The position numbers and the translations under genes were made by a program. A stretch of 64,000 bases of DNA from Pigmentiphaga litoralis (GTDB lineage: Bacteria; Pseudomonadota; Gammaproteobacteria; Burkholderiales; Burkholderiaceae_B): NCBI RefSeq assembly GCF_014651835.1, contig NZ_BMXQ01000003.1:124001-188000 (forward strand). The letters run 5' to 3'. The notes beneath the pieces are model-generated. The model was given only the letters and a program-made list of their open reading frames with translations, had not been told where the DNA came from and did not search any database. Shown in pieces: positions 34,816 to 44,032 of the stretch (its first letter is position 1; each line of letters starts with the position of its first letter).

Positions 34816-35286
34816 TCAGTTGGGGGTAGGCGTGGAAGCGGAAGCACCTGCGGCCGCGCGTTCGCGGTCGATGATCTTGGCAATGAATTCGGCGCCGCGG
34901 TTGGCGGCGGACACGCCGCGGAACACGTAGGCCAGGTTCACCACGGACTGCAGTTCGGCCCAGGTGGCGCCGGCCTTGCGCGCGGCCACGCCATGCATGA
35001 AAGCGGCATCGCTCAGTTCGACGACCAGCATGCCGAACAGCATGAGTTGTGTCTGCTTGGGATCGAAGGCGGAGTTTTCGATGGCATGCGCACGCACCTT
35101 TTCCTGCATGTCGAGGATGGTCGGGTCGAGCGCGCCGGTCAGATGCAGGCGGGCTTCCACGCGCGGCGGAAGAAAGCCGATCATGTCGCGATAGCCGGCG
35201 GCGCGGTCTTCCAGGGTGGCGACGGTATCGGCATAGGGGCCGACGGCGTCGATGATGGGGGTGGGGTCGAGGCGGGCAGCAGCCAT
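34816..35286 (-). CDS. Carboxymuconolactone decarboxylase (CMD)-family protein without cysteine
   Basis: A 156-residue all-helical CMD-domain protein: KTQLMLFGMLVVELSDAAFM-like core (PKQTQLMLFGML), the HGVAARKAGATWAEL segment and VVNLAYVFRG. It contains no cysteine, so AhpD-type disulfide chemistry is excluded. The first gene of the operon; it is divergent from the GntR regulator across a 320-base spacer. A decarboxylase or lyase acting on the same pathway as the hydratase and lactonase is the simplest inference. Confidence 0.82.
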   Translation of the reverse strand: MAAARLDPTPIIDAVGPYADTVATLEDRAAGYRDMIGFLPPRVEARLHLTGALDPTILDMQEKVRAHAIENSAFDPKQTQLMLFGMLVVELSDAAFMHGVAARKAGATWAELQSVVNLAYVFRGVSAANRGAEFIAKIIDRERAAAGASASTPTPN

Positions 35287-35606
35287 GGAAGCTCCAGGAG
35301 GCGGCGCGCAGGGCGCGGCGCAGGGAAAGAGAGGTCGGGGTGAGGGCGAGAACGCGTTCGGCGAGACGATCGAGCATCAGGTCGACGACAAGATCGAGGA
35401 CCCGGTCGACGACACGATCGACCACCTGATCGATTCTATCGATGGAATCAGTTTAATCGATTCTTTTTGGTTTCATCGAAAAATTGGGCCGGGTTGCGGG
35501 GAAACGCTAGAATGGCGGTTGCAGGCGGCACCGCCCTGTGCCGATCTGTCAGACCCGATTTCCCGTCGTGCTTGCGTGCTTTGCCAAAGATGTTTCGCCT
35601 GATTTA
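35287..35606. promoter_or_regulatory. Divergent promoter region with three 24-bp tandem repeats
   Basis: This 320-base spacer lies between the divergent CMD operon and GntR gene. Three consecutive 24-bp units (35363-35434) each carry GATCGA-like and GTCGAC/ATCGAT palindromes, followed by further ATCGAT motifs to about 35463 and an AT-rich stretch (35455-35486) that is the best place for promoters. The repeats are candidate sites for the adjacent GntR regulator. Confidence 0.6.
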
Positions 35607-36368
35607 ATGACCGCTTCTTCACCTTCGTCGCCTGCCGCGACGGCCTCCGACGCCACGCCGCCGTCGGCGCCCCTTGCCGGGACGTCGCCCGCCGCAGCGC
35701 TTGCCACGTCTTCCGCCACGCTCACTACCACGCTGGCCGAGGCCCTGCGCGCATCGATTCTTGATGGCGTCCTGTTGCCTGACACCAAGTTGCGCCTGGA
35801 CGATCTGCGGGAGCAATACGCCGTCAGTCTGAGCCCGCTGCGGGAAGCCCTGGCGCGGCTGGGCGCCGAAGGGTTGGTGGTGCCGACCGACAAGAAGGGG
35901 TACCGGGTTGCGCCCGTGTCAGCCGCCGACCTGGAGGAAGTCACCGCCTTGCGGGTCAATCTGGAGGTATGGGCGCTCGGCGAATCGATCCGCAAGGGGG
36001 ATGACCGCTGGGAAGACGCCCTGGTGGCGACCCACCACCGGCTGACGCGGCTGGAAGGGGGCGACCGTAGCGGGGACCGCCTGATCGCCTGGGAAAAAGC
36101 GCATCGCGCCTATCACATCACCTTGTTTTCGGCCTGTGGGATGCCGGTGCTGCTGCGCTTTTGCAATACGCTGCACGACCTGAGCGACCGCTACCGCCGG
36201 CTGTTCCTGGCCCGCAAGGCGCCCGACCGCGACGTGCCGGGCGAGCACGCGGCCATCTACCAGGCGGCCCTGGCCCGCGACGCCGCAGGGGCCACCGAGA
36301 TCCTGCGGCAGCACTTGCAGCGCACCGGGACCAACCTGCTGCGGGAACTGACGGGCCGCGAAGGCTGA
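35607..36368 (+). CDS. GntR-family transcriptional regulator, FCD subfamily
   Basis: A 253-residue regulator. After a 45-residue Ala/Ser/Thr-rich head come the winged helix-turn-helix (LAEALRASILDGVLLPDTKL and SPLREALARLGAEGLV) and an all-alpha FCD ligand domain with the metal-binding D..H..H..H pattern (AYHITLFSACG, HAAIYQAAL). It is divergent from the CMD-hydratase-lactonase-Bug operon, which it probably represses until an organic acid binds. The downstream garD-type gene is convergent and abuts the stop codon with no gap. ATG 35607 was chosen over a longer reading. Confidence 0.9.
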   Translation: MTASSPSSPAATASDATPPSAPLAGTSPAAALATSSATLTTTLAEALRASILDGVLLPDTKLRLDDLREQYAVSLSPLREALARLGAEGLVVPTDKKGYRVAPVSAADLEEVTALRVNLEVWALGESIRKGDDRWEDALVATHHRLTRLEGGDRSGDRLIAWEKAHRAYHITLFSACGMPVLLRFCNTLHDLSDRYRRLFLARKAPDRDVPGEHAAIYQAALARDAAGATEILRQHLQRTGTNLLRELTGREG

Positions 36369-37976
36369 TCAGGTCACCGGGGCCGGGTTGAACAGCACCA
36401 GTGCGTTATGCAGCTTCCAGTGCTCGGCCCATGTCTTCTTGCGGCCGCTGGCCACGTCCAGCATGAACTGGAACATTTCCCAGCCCACGTCGGCAATCGT
36501 CTTTTCGCCCGTCGCGATCGTCCCGGCATTGATGTCCATCAGGTCGTGCCAGCGTTTGGCCAGGTCGGCGCGCGTGGCCACCTTGATCACCGGCACCTGC
36601 GCCAGGCCATACGGTGTGCCACGGCCGGTGGTAAACACATGCAGGTTCATGCCCGCGGCCAGTTGCAGCGTGCCACAGATGAAATCGCTGGCTGGCGTGG
36701 CCGCGTAGATTAGGCCTTTCTGCTTGACCTTTTCGCCTGGTGCGATCACGCCCGAAATGGGGGAGGTACCGCTCTTGACGATGGACCCCATCGCCTTCTC
36801 CACGATGTTCGACAGGCCGCCTTTCTTGTTGCCCGGCGTCGTGTTGGCGCTGCGGTCGACCCGGCCCTGGCTCAGGTAGGCGTCGTACCAGGCCATTTCG
36901 CGGATCATGGCTTCGGCCACTTCGGGCGTGCTGGCGCGGGCAGTGAGCTGGTCGATGCCGTCGCGCACTTCGGTCACTTCGGAAAACATGACCGTTGCAC
37001 CCGCCCGCACCAGCAGATCGGTGCAGTAGCCGACTGCCGGATTGGCGGTGACGCCCGAAAACGCGTCGCTGCCGCCGCATTGCACCCCCACCACCAGTTC
37101 GCTGGCGGGTACGGTCTCGCGGCGGCGGGCGTTCAGGCGGGTCAGGTGGATTTCGGCCTGCCGCAAGATCGAATCGACCATCGACATGAAGCCCACGTGC
37201 GCGTCGTCCTGCAGACAGACCACGTCCAGGGGCGCTTCGGTGGCGTGCGAGTCCGTTCCCGTCAGCCGTGATTGCTCGACCACCGCGATCGATCCAGGCG
37301 GCAGCAGGCGTTCGGGCTGCAGCTTTTCACAGCCCAGGCTCACCACCATGACTTCGCCGCCAAAATTCGGATTCAGGCTGATGTTGCGCAGCGTGCGGAT
37401 CGGGATGATGGCATCGGGCGCATCGATGGCCACGCCGCAGCCGTAGCCGTGTTCCAGGGCGACCACATCGTCCACATTCGGAAAGCGCGGCAGCAATTCG
37501 GCCTTGATGCGCTGGACCGCAAAATCGGTCACGCCGGCCACGCACTGCACGGTCTGCGTGATCGCCAGGATATTGCGCGTGCCGACCGACCCGTCCGGAT
37601 TGCGATAGCCCTCGAAGGTATAGCCTTCAAGGGGCGGCGCGGGTTCGGGTTTGATGGTGGCGATCGGCAGGCCGGTCAGCTCGCGCGCGGCCGGCATGGC
37701 CAGCAGGCGTTCGTGCACCCACATGCCGGCTTTCAGGTCCTTGAGCGCATAGCCGATCACCACGTTGTAGCGGCGCACTTCGCCGCCTTCCGGGATGTCG
37801 ACCAGTGCGACCTTGTGGGCCTGGGGCACCTTGTCGACCAGCGTCAGCCCCGATGGAAAGACGGTACCCGGCGGCAGGCCACCGTCATTCACCACGATTG
37901 CCACGTTGTCGCGCGGGTCCATGGTGATGCACAGGGGCACGGTGCCAAGGGTCGCTTGGGTGGAAAGGTCAGCCAT
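36369..37976 (-). CDS. garD: Galactarate dehydratase, GarD/UxaA-family
   Basis: A 535-residue iron-dependent dehydratase of the altronate/galactarate family. An N-terminal SAF-like part (residues 15-90, [15 protein letters not shown]) is followed by the long UxaA domain: [63 protein letters not shown] and [16 protein letters not shown]-like segments (quoted in parts), with the cysteines expected to hold the metal. Length and domain order match GarD. It is the last gene of the operon with the enolase-type dehydratase and a Bug receptor. Confidence 0.88.
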   Translation of the reverse strand: MADLSTQATLGTVPLCITMDPRDNVAIVVNDGGLPPGTVFPSGLTLVDKVPQAHKVALVDIPEGGEVRRYNVVIGYALKDLKAGMWVHERLLAMPAARELTGLPIATIKPEPAPPLEGYTFEGYRNPDGSVGTRNILAITQTVQCVAGVTDFAVQRIKAELLPRFPNVDDVVALEHGYGCGVAIDAPDAIIPIRTLRNISLNPNFGGEVMVVSLGCEKLQPERLLPPGSIAVVEQSRLTGTDSHATEAPLDVVCLQDDAHVGFMSMVDSILRQAEIHLTRLNARRRETVPASELVVGVQCGGSDAFSGVTANPAVGYCTDLLVRAGATVMFSEVTEVRDGIDQLTARASTPEVAEAMIREMAWYDAYLSQGRVDRSANTTPGNKKGGLSNIVEKAMGSIVKSGTSPISGVIAPGEKVKQKGLIYAATPASDFICGTLQLAAGMNLHVFTTGRGTPYGLAQVPVIKVATRADLAKRWHDLMDINAGTIATGEKTIADVGWEMFQFMLDVASGRKKTWAEHWKLHNALVLFNPAPVT

Positions 37977-38089
37977 GATGCGATGTCCGAAAGCGTAAAT
38001 GCATAAGAAGGAAGGCAAAGGTGGCGCGCGAGCTGCGTCTCAGGCCGGCCGGGCCAGCCAAATCGGCCGACTGGACCCGTGCGCCCTGT

Positions 38090-39250
38090 TCAAGGGCGCA
38101 CGCCGGTTTCGGCGGCCTCGCGGGTCCAGTGCTGCGCCTTCTCGCTCAGGCTCAGGCCCAGCCCCGGCCGCGTGGGCACGAGCATGCGGCCGCCCTGGAT
38201 CTCCAGCCGTTCATTGAACAGCGGTTCCAGCCAGTCGAAGTGTTCCACCCAGGGCTCGGTCGGGTACACCGCGCCCAGGTGCACATGCAGTTCCATGGCA
38301 AAGTGCGGGCCCAGGCTCAGCCCCGCCTGCTCGGCCTGCGCCGCCACCTTCAGAAAAGGGGTAATGCCGCCCACGCGCGGCGCGTCGGGCATCAGGTAAT
38401 CGGCCGCGCGATGGCGGATCAGCTCGCCATGTTCGGCGGCGCTGGTCAGCATTTCACCGGTGGCGATCGGCGTGTCGAAGGCTGCGGCGAGGGCCGCATG
38501 GCCTTCGAAGTCGTAGGCGTCCAGCGGTTCTTCGATCCAGATCAGGTTGAACTGTTCGAAGATGCGGCACATGCGCTGCGCGGTCGGCCGGTCCCATTGC
38601 TGGTTGGCGTCGACCATCAGCGGCACGTGGTCGCCAAGATGCTTGCGAACGGTCTCGACCCGCTTGATGTCGGCCGCCAGATCCGGCTGTCCGACCTTGA
38701 GCTTGATGCCGCCAATGCCGCGTTCCATCGATGCCTGCGCATTGACCACCAATTGGTCGATGGGGGTGTGCAGAAAGCCGCCCGAGGTGTTGTAGCACTG
38801 CACCGAACCGCGCTGCGAGCCCAGCAGTTTCGACAGGGGCAGTCCGGCGCGCCGCGCCTTCAGGTCGTACAGCGCCACATCAAACGCGCCAATGGCCTGC
38901 ACGCCCATGCCGCTGCGACCCACCGACGCCCCCGCCCAGCACAGCTTGGTCCAGAGCCGGGCGATGTCGCTCGGATCTTCGCCAATCAGTGCCGGCGCGA
39001 TTTCCTTGGCATGCGCAAACTGCCCCGGGCCGCCCGCCCGCTTGGCGTAGCTGAAGCCCAGGCCCCGATGCCCGTCCCGCGTTTCGATCTCGGCAAACAG
39101 CATGGCGATTTCGGTCATCGGCTTCTGGCGGCCGGTCAGCACCTTGGCGTCGCTGATCGGGTTGGCAAGCGGCAGATAACACGACGAGACACGCACCCAG
39201 GCGATGCGGTCGTCGTAGGCAGGGGAGTCAGAAGGCAAGGGCGAAGTCAT
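38090..39250 (-). CDS. L-talarate/galactarate dehydratase (enolase superfamily)
   Basis: A 386-residue member of the mandelate racemase/muconate lactonizing group. All catalytic elements of TalrD/GalrD are visible: the KxK base (IKLKVG), metal ligands in VDANQQWD, IEEPLD and GEMLTS, the catalytic His in GPHFAMELHVHL, and Glu in EPWVEHFDW. It dehydrates galactarate or epimerises/dehydrates L-talarate to 5-keto-4-deoxyglucarate. The gene lies between a Bug receptor and a GarD-type dehydratase, so two unrelated galactarate dehydratases are encoded together. Confidence 0.9.
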   Translation of the reverse strand: MTSPLPSDSPAYDDRIAWVRVSSCYLPLANPISDAKVLTGRQKPMTEIAMLFAEIETRDGHRGLGFSYAKRAGGPGQFAHAKEIAPALIGEDPSDIARLWTKLCWAGASVGRSGMGVQAIGAFDVALYDLKARRAGLPLSKLLGSQRGSVQCYNTSGGFLHTPIDQLVVNAQASMERGIGGIKLKVGQPDLAADIKRVETVRKHLGDHVPLMVDANQQWDRPTAQRMCRIFEQFNLIWIEEPLDAYDFEGHAALAAAFDTPIATGEMLTSAAEHGELIRHRAADYLMPDAPRVGGITPFLKVAAQAEQAGLSLGPHFAMELHVHLGAVYPTEPWVEHFDWLEPLFNERLEIQGGRMLVPTRPGLGLSLSEKAQHWTREAAETGVRP

Positions 39251-39396
39251 GCAGATTCTTCCGTTAGCGGGGTCAGGTAGAGGCGGGCAGGGCGGTCATG
39301 GCGTCAGTTACGCAGCGCGGGCAACGCCGGGTGACTGACTCGACGCGGTCGTCCGACCTGGCGAGTCGGCGTGGTGCCTCGACGTCATTGCTCGAC

Positions 39397-40392
39397 TCAC
39401 TCGATCGAAATCTTGCCGGTCTCGATCACCTGCTTCCACCGCGTGTATTCCTTGCGCTGGAATTCGGCAAACTGGGCTGGGGTATTCGTGACCATCTCGA
39501 AACCGATGGACGTGAACTGCTCCTTGACCTTGGGATCGTTCAGCGCTTCGACAAAGGCAGCATGGGCCTTGTCGCGCACGGCGGGCGACAGGCCCTTGGG
39601 CGCGACGATGGCTTGCCACGATGTGACGTCCACGTTCTGGATGCCGGCTTCCGACAGGGTCGGCACGTCAGGCAACACGGCCGAACGCGTCGGGCTGGCA
39701 ATCGCCAGCGCGCGCATCTTGCCACCCTTGATGTAGCCGACCACCGAATTGATGTTCTGGAACGAGGCATCGACCTGGCTGCCCATCAAGGCCAGGTGCG
39801 CAGGTGCGCCGCCCTTGTACGGAATGTGCGAGCCCGACGTGCCGGTCTGCTGCCAGAACAATTCGGTGGTCAGGTGATCGCTGGTGCCGTTGCCGGCCGA
39901 CGCAAACGTCATCTTGCCGGGATTGGCCTTCTCGTACGCAATGATGTCGGCCACGCTTTTGTGCGGCGAATTGGTCGGCACGACCAGGATGTTCGGCGAC
40001 TGCACCGCCACCGTGATCAGGTCGAAGTCCTTCATCGGGTCGTACTGCATGCCCTTGATCAGGTGCGGCGTGATCACCAGCGGCCCGAGCGACGTCACCA
40101 GGAAGGTATGGCCATCGGGCGCAGCGCGCTTCACGATGGCCGCGCCAATGGTGCCCGTGGCGCCTGCCTTGTTGTCCACCACGAACGTCTGCTTGAACTT
40201 TTCCGTCAGGATCGGGCTGATGGCACGGGCCACCTGGTCGGTCGACCCACCGGGCGGGAAGGGCACGACCAGCGTGATCGGCGTATCGGGCCAGGTGCTT
40301 GCCTGGGCGTGTGCATGGGACTGCGCGTGGACCGGTGCATGGGCGGTCAAGGCGGTCAGGCCAATGGCCAGGGCGCTCATCAAGAATTTCAT
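39397..40392 (-). CDS. Tripartite tricarboxylate transporter (Bug/TctC) periplasmic receptor
   Basis: A 331-residue periplasmic binding protein with a signal peptide ending near residue 23 (APVHAQ) and Bug motifs ITLVVPFPPGGSTDQVARAI and FVVDNKAGATGTIGAAI. GGAG stands 7 bases before ATG 40392. First gene of the aldarate operon under the two LacI-type operators; its ligand is therefore probably galactarate, talarate or a related aldaric acid. The TctAB permease must be elsewhere. Confidence 0.93.
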   Translation of the reverse strand: MKFLMSALAIGLTALTAHAPVHAQSHAHAQASTWPDTPITLVVPFPPGGSTDQVARAISPILTEKFKQTFVVDNKAGATGTIGAAIVKRAAPDGHTFLVTSLGPLVITPHLIKGMQYDPMKDFDLITVAVQSPNILVVPTNSPHKSVADIIAYEKANPGKMTFASAGNGTSDHLTTELFWQQTGTSGSHIPYKGGAPAHLALMGSQVDASFQNINSVVGYIKGGKMRALAIASPTRSAVLPDVPTLSEAGIQNVDVTSWQAIVAPKGLSPAVRDKAHAAFVEALNDPKVKEQFTSIGFEMVTNTPAQFAEFQRKEYTRWKQVIETGKISIE

Positions 40393-40468
40393 AAGGTGTC
40401 TCCGGGTGACGCCGCGGGCGTCGTTGGCTTGGTCTTGTAGGTGGTGCGAATGGCGCAACGAGGGCGTT

Positions 40469-40484
40469 ATGACAACGTTGTCAT
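40469..40484. promoter_or_regulatory. LacI-family operator 1
   Basis: ATGACAACGTTGTCAT is a perfect 16-bp palindrome with the CG centre typical of LacI/GntR(gluconate)-type operators. It lies between the divergent Bug receptor and LacI regulator genes. Confidence 0.85.
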
Positions 40485-40492
40485 TTCTGCGA

Positions 40493-40508
40493 ATGATATC
40501 GTTGTCAT
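40493..40508. promoter_or_regulatory. LacI-family operator 2
   Basis: ATGATATCGTTGTCAT matches operator 1 at 14 of 16 positions and is centred 24 bases away. The pair could bind two dimers on nearly the same face or allow looping by a tetramer. Confidence 0.8.
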
Positions 40509-40652
40509 TTTTGCTGGTCAAGCTCGTGCGGCTAGGGGTTTTCGTCAGTCTGCCGCGCGTACGGCGCGTGCCCGTCTCCCCGTCCGGGTGCGCAAAACGA
40601 CTTCTGGTAAGGTTCGCGCTTGTTTGCAGGCCTGCCTTGACCCTTGAATGCG

Positions 40653-41654
40653 ATGACCCCCGTGACCCCATCCAAAGCCGCCACTCTTCATGACGTCGCC
40701 CGCGAGGCCGGGGTGTCGCTGATCACCGCGTCGCGCGCGCTGAGCAATCCCGGGGTCGTCTCGGCAAAGACCATCGCCAAGGTCCAGGCGGCGGTCGAGG
40801 CCACCGGCTACATCCCCAATTTGCTGGCCGGCGGCCTGAAGTCCAAACGCAGCTTGATGGTGGCGGGGGTGGTGCCGGCCCTGGCCGTCTCGCAATTCCT
40901 GCCTACCGTGCAGTCGCTGACCAACGAACTGGGCGCGGCCGGGTACCAGCTGCTGCTGGGGCAGACCAACTACGACGCCGAGGTCGAAGCCTCGGTGCTG
41001 AACACCATGATCGGCCGCCAGCCCGATGGCATCGTCATTACCGGTCTCGTGCAATCCGAAGCCGCGCGCGACAAGCTGCGCCGGTCCCGGATTCCTGTCG
41101 TGGAAACCTGGGACCTGTCCGACGAACCCATCGACAAGCTGGTGGGCTTTTCGCACCAGAAAGTCGGCGCCGCGGTCGGCAGCTACTTTTTGGAGAAGGG
41201 CTGGACCCATATCGGCATCGCCAGCGGCAGCGACCACCGCGCCCGCATGCGCCGTGACGGCTTCATCGCCGCCCTGGGCCGTGATGTGCCCACGGCCTTC
41301 GTGTCACCGCCCAGCAATCTGGAACGCGGCCGCCGGGCCCTGGCGGACCTGCTGGCGCTCGACCCCCGCCTTGACGCCGTCTGCTGCAGTTCAGACCAGC
41401 TGGCCCACGGCGTCATGGTCGAAGCCCAGGCGCGCGGCCTGCGCATTCCGCAAGACCTTGCCATCTGCGGCTTCGGCAACGCCGACTTCAGCGCGCACAT
41501 GGTGCCCTCGATCACCACCGTCCACGTCGACGGCCCCGACATCGGCCGCCTGGCCGCCCGCCTCATCATCGACCACTGCCGTGGAGCGCCGATCGCGGAA
41601 TCGATCATCGACGTGGGCTTCAGGATCGTGGAGCGGGAATCGACGGCCCGGTAA
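40653..41654 (+). CDS. LacI-family regulator of the aldarate operon
   Basis: A 333-residue repressor. Helix-turn-helix: TLHDVAREAGVSLITASRAL (about residues 11-30), followed by the hinge ATGYIPNLLAGGLKSKRS and a periplasmic-binding-protein-like effector domain with the SDQLAHGVMVEAQARG motif. It resembles gluconate-type GntR/IdnR repressors. A TTG at 40644 could add three residues. The two palindromes in the divergent promoter are its likely targets; the inducer should be an aldarate or its product. Confidence 0.92.
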   Translation: MTPVTPSKAATLHDVAREAGVSLITASRALSNPGVVSAKTIAKVQAAVEATGYIPNLLAGGLKSKRSLMVAGVVPALAVSQFLPTVQSLTNELGAAGYQLLLGQTNYDAEVEASVLNTMIGRQPDGIVITGLVQSEAARDKLRRSRIPVVETWDLSDEPIDKLVGFSHQKVGAAVGSYFLEKGWTHIGIASGSDHRARMRRDGFIAALGRDVPTAFVSPPSNLERGRRALADLLALDPRLDAVCCSSDQLAHGVMVEAQARGLRIPQDLAICGFGNADFSAHMVPSITTVHVDGPDIGRLAARLIIDHCRGAPIAESIIDVGFRIVERESTAR

Positions 41655-41671
41655 AGGAAATAAAACGGCAA

Positions 41672-41700
41672 TAAAAAAGGCCACCCTTGCGGATGGCCTT
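41672..41700 (-). terminator. Terminator of the trxA-rho region
   Basis: On the minus strand AAGGCCA and TGGCCTT form a stem with a 10-base loop followed by TTTTTTAT, 37 bases after the rho stop. Confidence 0.85.
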
Positions 41701-41736
41701 GTCGACACGGCGCGGTCAGGCGCCGGGATCAGGCAA

Positions 41737-42999
41737 TTACTTGCCTTGCTTCATCAGATCGAAGAACTCCGAGTTGTTCTTGGTCGAGCGCATCTTGTCG
41801 AGGATGAATTCCATCGACTGCACTTCGTCCATGTCGAAGATGAACTTGCGCAGGACCCAGACCTTGGCCAGCACGTCCGGCTTGATCAGCAGTTCTTCGC
41901 GGCGGGTGCCCGACTTGTTCAGGTTCATGGCCGGGTAGACACGCTTTTCGGCCAGGCGGCGTTCAAGGTGGACTTCGGAGTTGCCCGTGCCCTTGAATTC
42001 TTCATAGATCACGTCGTCCATGCGGCTGCCGGTTTCGATCAGCGCGGTGCCGATGATGGTCAGCGAGCCGCCTTCTTCGATGTTGCGCGCCGCGCCAAAG
42101 AAGCGCTTGGGGCGCTGCAGGGCGTTGGCGTCGACACCACCGGTCAGGACCTTGCCCGACGCAGGCACGACCGTGTTGTACGCGCGGGCCAGGCGGGTGA
42201 TCGAGTCCAGCAGGATCACGACGTCTTTTTTCAGTTCGACCAGGCGCTTGGCCTTTTCGATGACCATTTCGGCGACCTGCACGTGACGCGTGGCGGGTTC
42301 GTCGAACGTCGAGGCGACCACTTCGCCGCGCACCGAGCGCTGCATTTCGGTCACTTCTTCCGGACGCTCGTCGATCATCAGCACGATCATGGTGATGTCG
42401 GGGTGGTTGGACGTGATGGCGTGCGCAATGTGCTGCATCATCACCGTCTTGCCGGACTTCGGGCTGGCGACCAGCAGGCCGCGCTGGCCTTTGCCGATCG
42501 GCGAGAAGATGTCCATGATCCGGCCGGTCAGGTTCTCTTCGCTCTTGATGTCGCGTTCGAGGCGCAGCGGCTTGTTCGGGTGCAGCGGCGTCAGGTTTTC
42601 AAACATGATGCGGTGCTTCATGCTTTCGGGCGCCTGGCCGTTCACCTTGTCGACCTTGACCAGGGCAAAGTAGCGCTCGCCGTCTTTGGGCGTGCGCACT
42701 TCGCCTTCGATCGAGTCGCCGGTGTGCAGATTGAAACGGCGGATCTGCGACGGCGAGATATAGATGTCGTCGGTACTGGCAAGGTAGGAAGTGTCGGGCG
42801 ACCGCAGGAAGCCGAAGCCGTCGGGCAGCACTTCGAGTACGCCGTCGCCGAAAATCGGCTCACCTTGCTTCGCCCGGCGCTTCATGATGGCGAACATCAG
42901 TTCTTGCTTGCGCAGACGGCTCGCGTTCTCGATTTCGAGCGTGGCGGCCAGTTCAAGCAGCTGCGAAACGTGCTGCGCCTTGAGTTCGTTGAGATGCAT
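41737..42999 (-). CDS. rho: Transcription termination factor Rho
   Basis: A 420-residue hexameric RNA helicase. The N-terminal helix bundle ([18 protein letters not shown]) and cold-shock-like RNA-binding fold ([20 protein letters not shown]) precede the RecA-type ATPase: Walker [10 protein letters not shown], Walker [12 protein letters not shown]-loop [11 protein letters not shown] and R-loop GTGNSEVHL. It loads on untranslated RNA and stops transcription. It lies downstream of trxA in the same direction, as in many proteobacteria, with a 252-base leader containing a stable hairpin. Confidence 0.97.
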   Translation of the reverse strand: MHLNELKAQHVSQLLELAATLEIENASRLRKQELMFAIMKRRAKQGEPIFGDGVLEVLPDGFGFLRSPDTSYLASTDDIYISPSQIRRFNLHTGDSIEGEVRTPKDGERYFALVKVDKVNGQAPESMKHRIMFENLTPLHPNKPLRLERDIKSEENLTGRIMDIFSPIGKGQRGLLVASPKSGKTVMMQHIAHAITSNHPDITMIVLMIDERPEEVTEMQRSVRGEVVASTFDEPATRHVQVAEMVIEKAKRLVELKKDVVILLDSITRLARAYNTVVPASGKVLTGGVDANALQRPKRFFGAARNIEEGGSLTIIGTALIETGSRMDDVIYEEFKGTGNSEVHLERRLAEKRVYPAMNLNKSGTRREELLIKPDVLAKVWVLRKFIFDMDEVQSMEFILDKMRSTKNNSEFFDLMKQGK

Positions 43000-43147
43000 C
43001 TCGGGTAAAGCTCCGGGAGGAGTTCTGGTAATGGTTCGCCCTGGGAGGGCATAGCGCGTCGCCTGCGCCACGGTGACCGGATCGGCTTGCAGCCGTTCCC
43101 CGGGAACCCGTGGGCGGGTGCGGATGTTTTCTTGGACTGGGTAGTCT

Positions 43148-43167
43148 GCCGGGGGTGATCCCCCGGC
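43148..43167 (-). promoter_or_regulatory. Stable hairpin in the rho leader
   Basis: GCCGGGGG and CCCCCGGC form a perfect 8-bp GC stem with a four-base loop, about 150 bases before the rho start. No T run follows. In E. coli the rho leader is a site of autogenous Rho-dependent control; a similar role here is only a suggestion. Confidence 0.5.
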
Positions 43168-43251
43168 GGGAGGCCCCGGGCGAAAAGCCTCGGAGCTTCC
43201 TGGGGTCATACGTATATGCCGCGCCTGGGTAAGGCGCTCAAGTCCGTCGCG

Positions 43252-43578
43252 TCAGATGGCGCTGTCGATGAAGGCCGTCAGTTGGGACTTGGAAAGCGCG
43301 CCGACCTTGGTCGCGACGACCTGGCCGTCTTTGAACAGCATCAGCGTCGGGATGCCGCGGATGCCGTACTTGGCGGCCGTGGCGTTGTTGTCGTCGACGT
43401 TCAGCTTGGCAATGGTGATCTTGCCCTGATAGGTGCCCGCGGCTTCTTCAAGGATCGGGGCAATCATCTTGCAGGGACCACACCACTCGGCCCAGTAGTC
43501 TACAAGGACCGGACCCGATGCCTGGATTACGTCGGCATCGAAGCTGGAGTCGCTCACGTGCTTGATCGCGTCGCTCAT
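43252..43578 (-). CDS. trxA: Thioredoxin 1
   Basis: A 108-residue thioredoxin with the active site WCGPC (Cys33, Cys36) and the cis-proline motif [11 protein letters not shown]. It reduces disulfides in the cytoplasm and is the expected electron donor to the APS reductase found earlier in this window and to peroxiredoxins. It lies upstream of rho in the same direction. Three 15-bp repeats lie about 110-150 bases upstream of its start. Confidence 0.97.
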   Translation of the reverse strand: MSDAIKHVSDSSFDADVIQASGPVLVDYWAEWCGPCKMIAPILEEAAGTYQGKITIAKLNVDDNNATAAKYGIRGIPTLMLFKDGQVVATKVGALSKSQLTAFIDSAI

Positions 43579-44032
43579 GGTTTTCCTTCTGGGGGTGTGC
43601 GTGATGCGCCGGGGGTCGTTGCTGTCACGCGGTAAGAATGGATGGAGAGGGTTGCTTGTGGTCGTGAACTCAGGTTGCCGTGATCAGCTGCCTGAACTTC
43701 AGCTGCATGAACTTCAGCTGCCTGAACTCGGATTCCAGGTCATTGCGGGTGCGAACGTGCGCGGGCCTGACGGGATAACCCCGGGAGCACGTGGTGACTG
43801 CAGGTGCAAGACTGGGGAGGGGCAGGTGGGCGCCGGAATCGGTCGCGGCGAAGAGCCCGAGATGCCTTAATGGTAACCGTAAAAAAGCGGTTTTTCAAAG
43901 CGACGGCGGCAACGCCCGACAAATTGTCGTCTTTGGCAGGCAAGGGCAGGGAAAATGCGCGGGGGCAGCGTTGGGAATCCGCCACGGCGCGGGCCCGAAA
44001 TGCCGGTTTGCCGACCTGCTACAATTCACCCC
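43579..44032. other. Spacer between trxA and the SRP RNA gene
   Basis: No gene is seen. The left part must hold the minus-strand trxA promoter. At 43685-43729 there are three 15-bp direct repeats (CAGCTGCCTGAACTT type), each with a CAGCTG palindrome. The right end carries the promoter of the SRP RNA: TACAAT at 44020-44025, 7 bases before the RNA, with only a poor -35. Confidence 0.7.
44020..44025 (+). promoter_or_regulatory. -10 element of the SRP RNA promoter
   Basis: TACAAT, one mismatch from the sigma70 consensus, ends 7 bases before the predicted 5' end of the SRP RNA. Confidence 0.7.

Noticed and set aside
39332-39366. GACTCG/CGAGTC inverted repeat between the Bug and TalrD genes as a terminator
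   Set aside because: The arms are only 6 bp, the loop is long and no T run follows; the genes are probably one operon.
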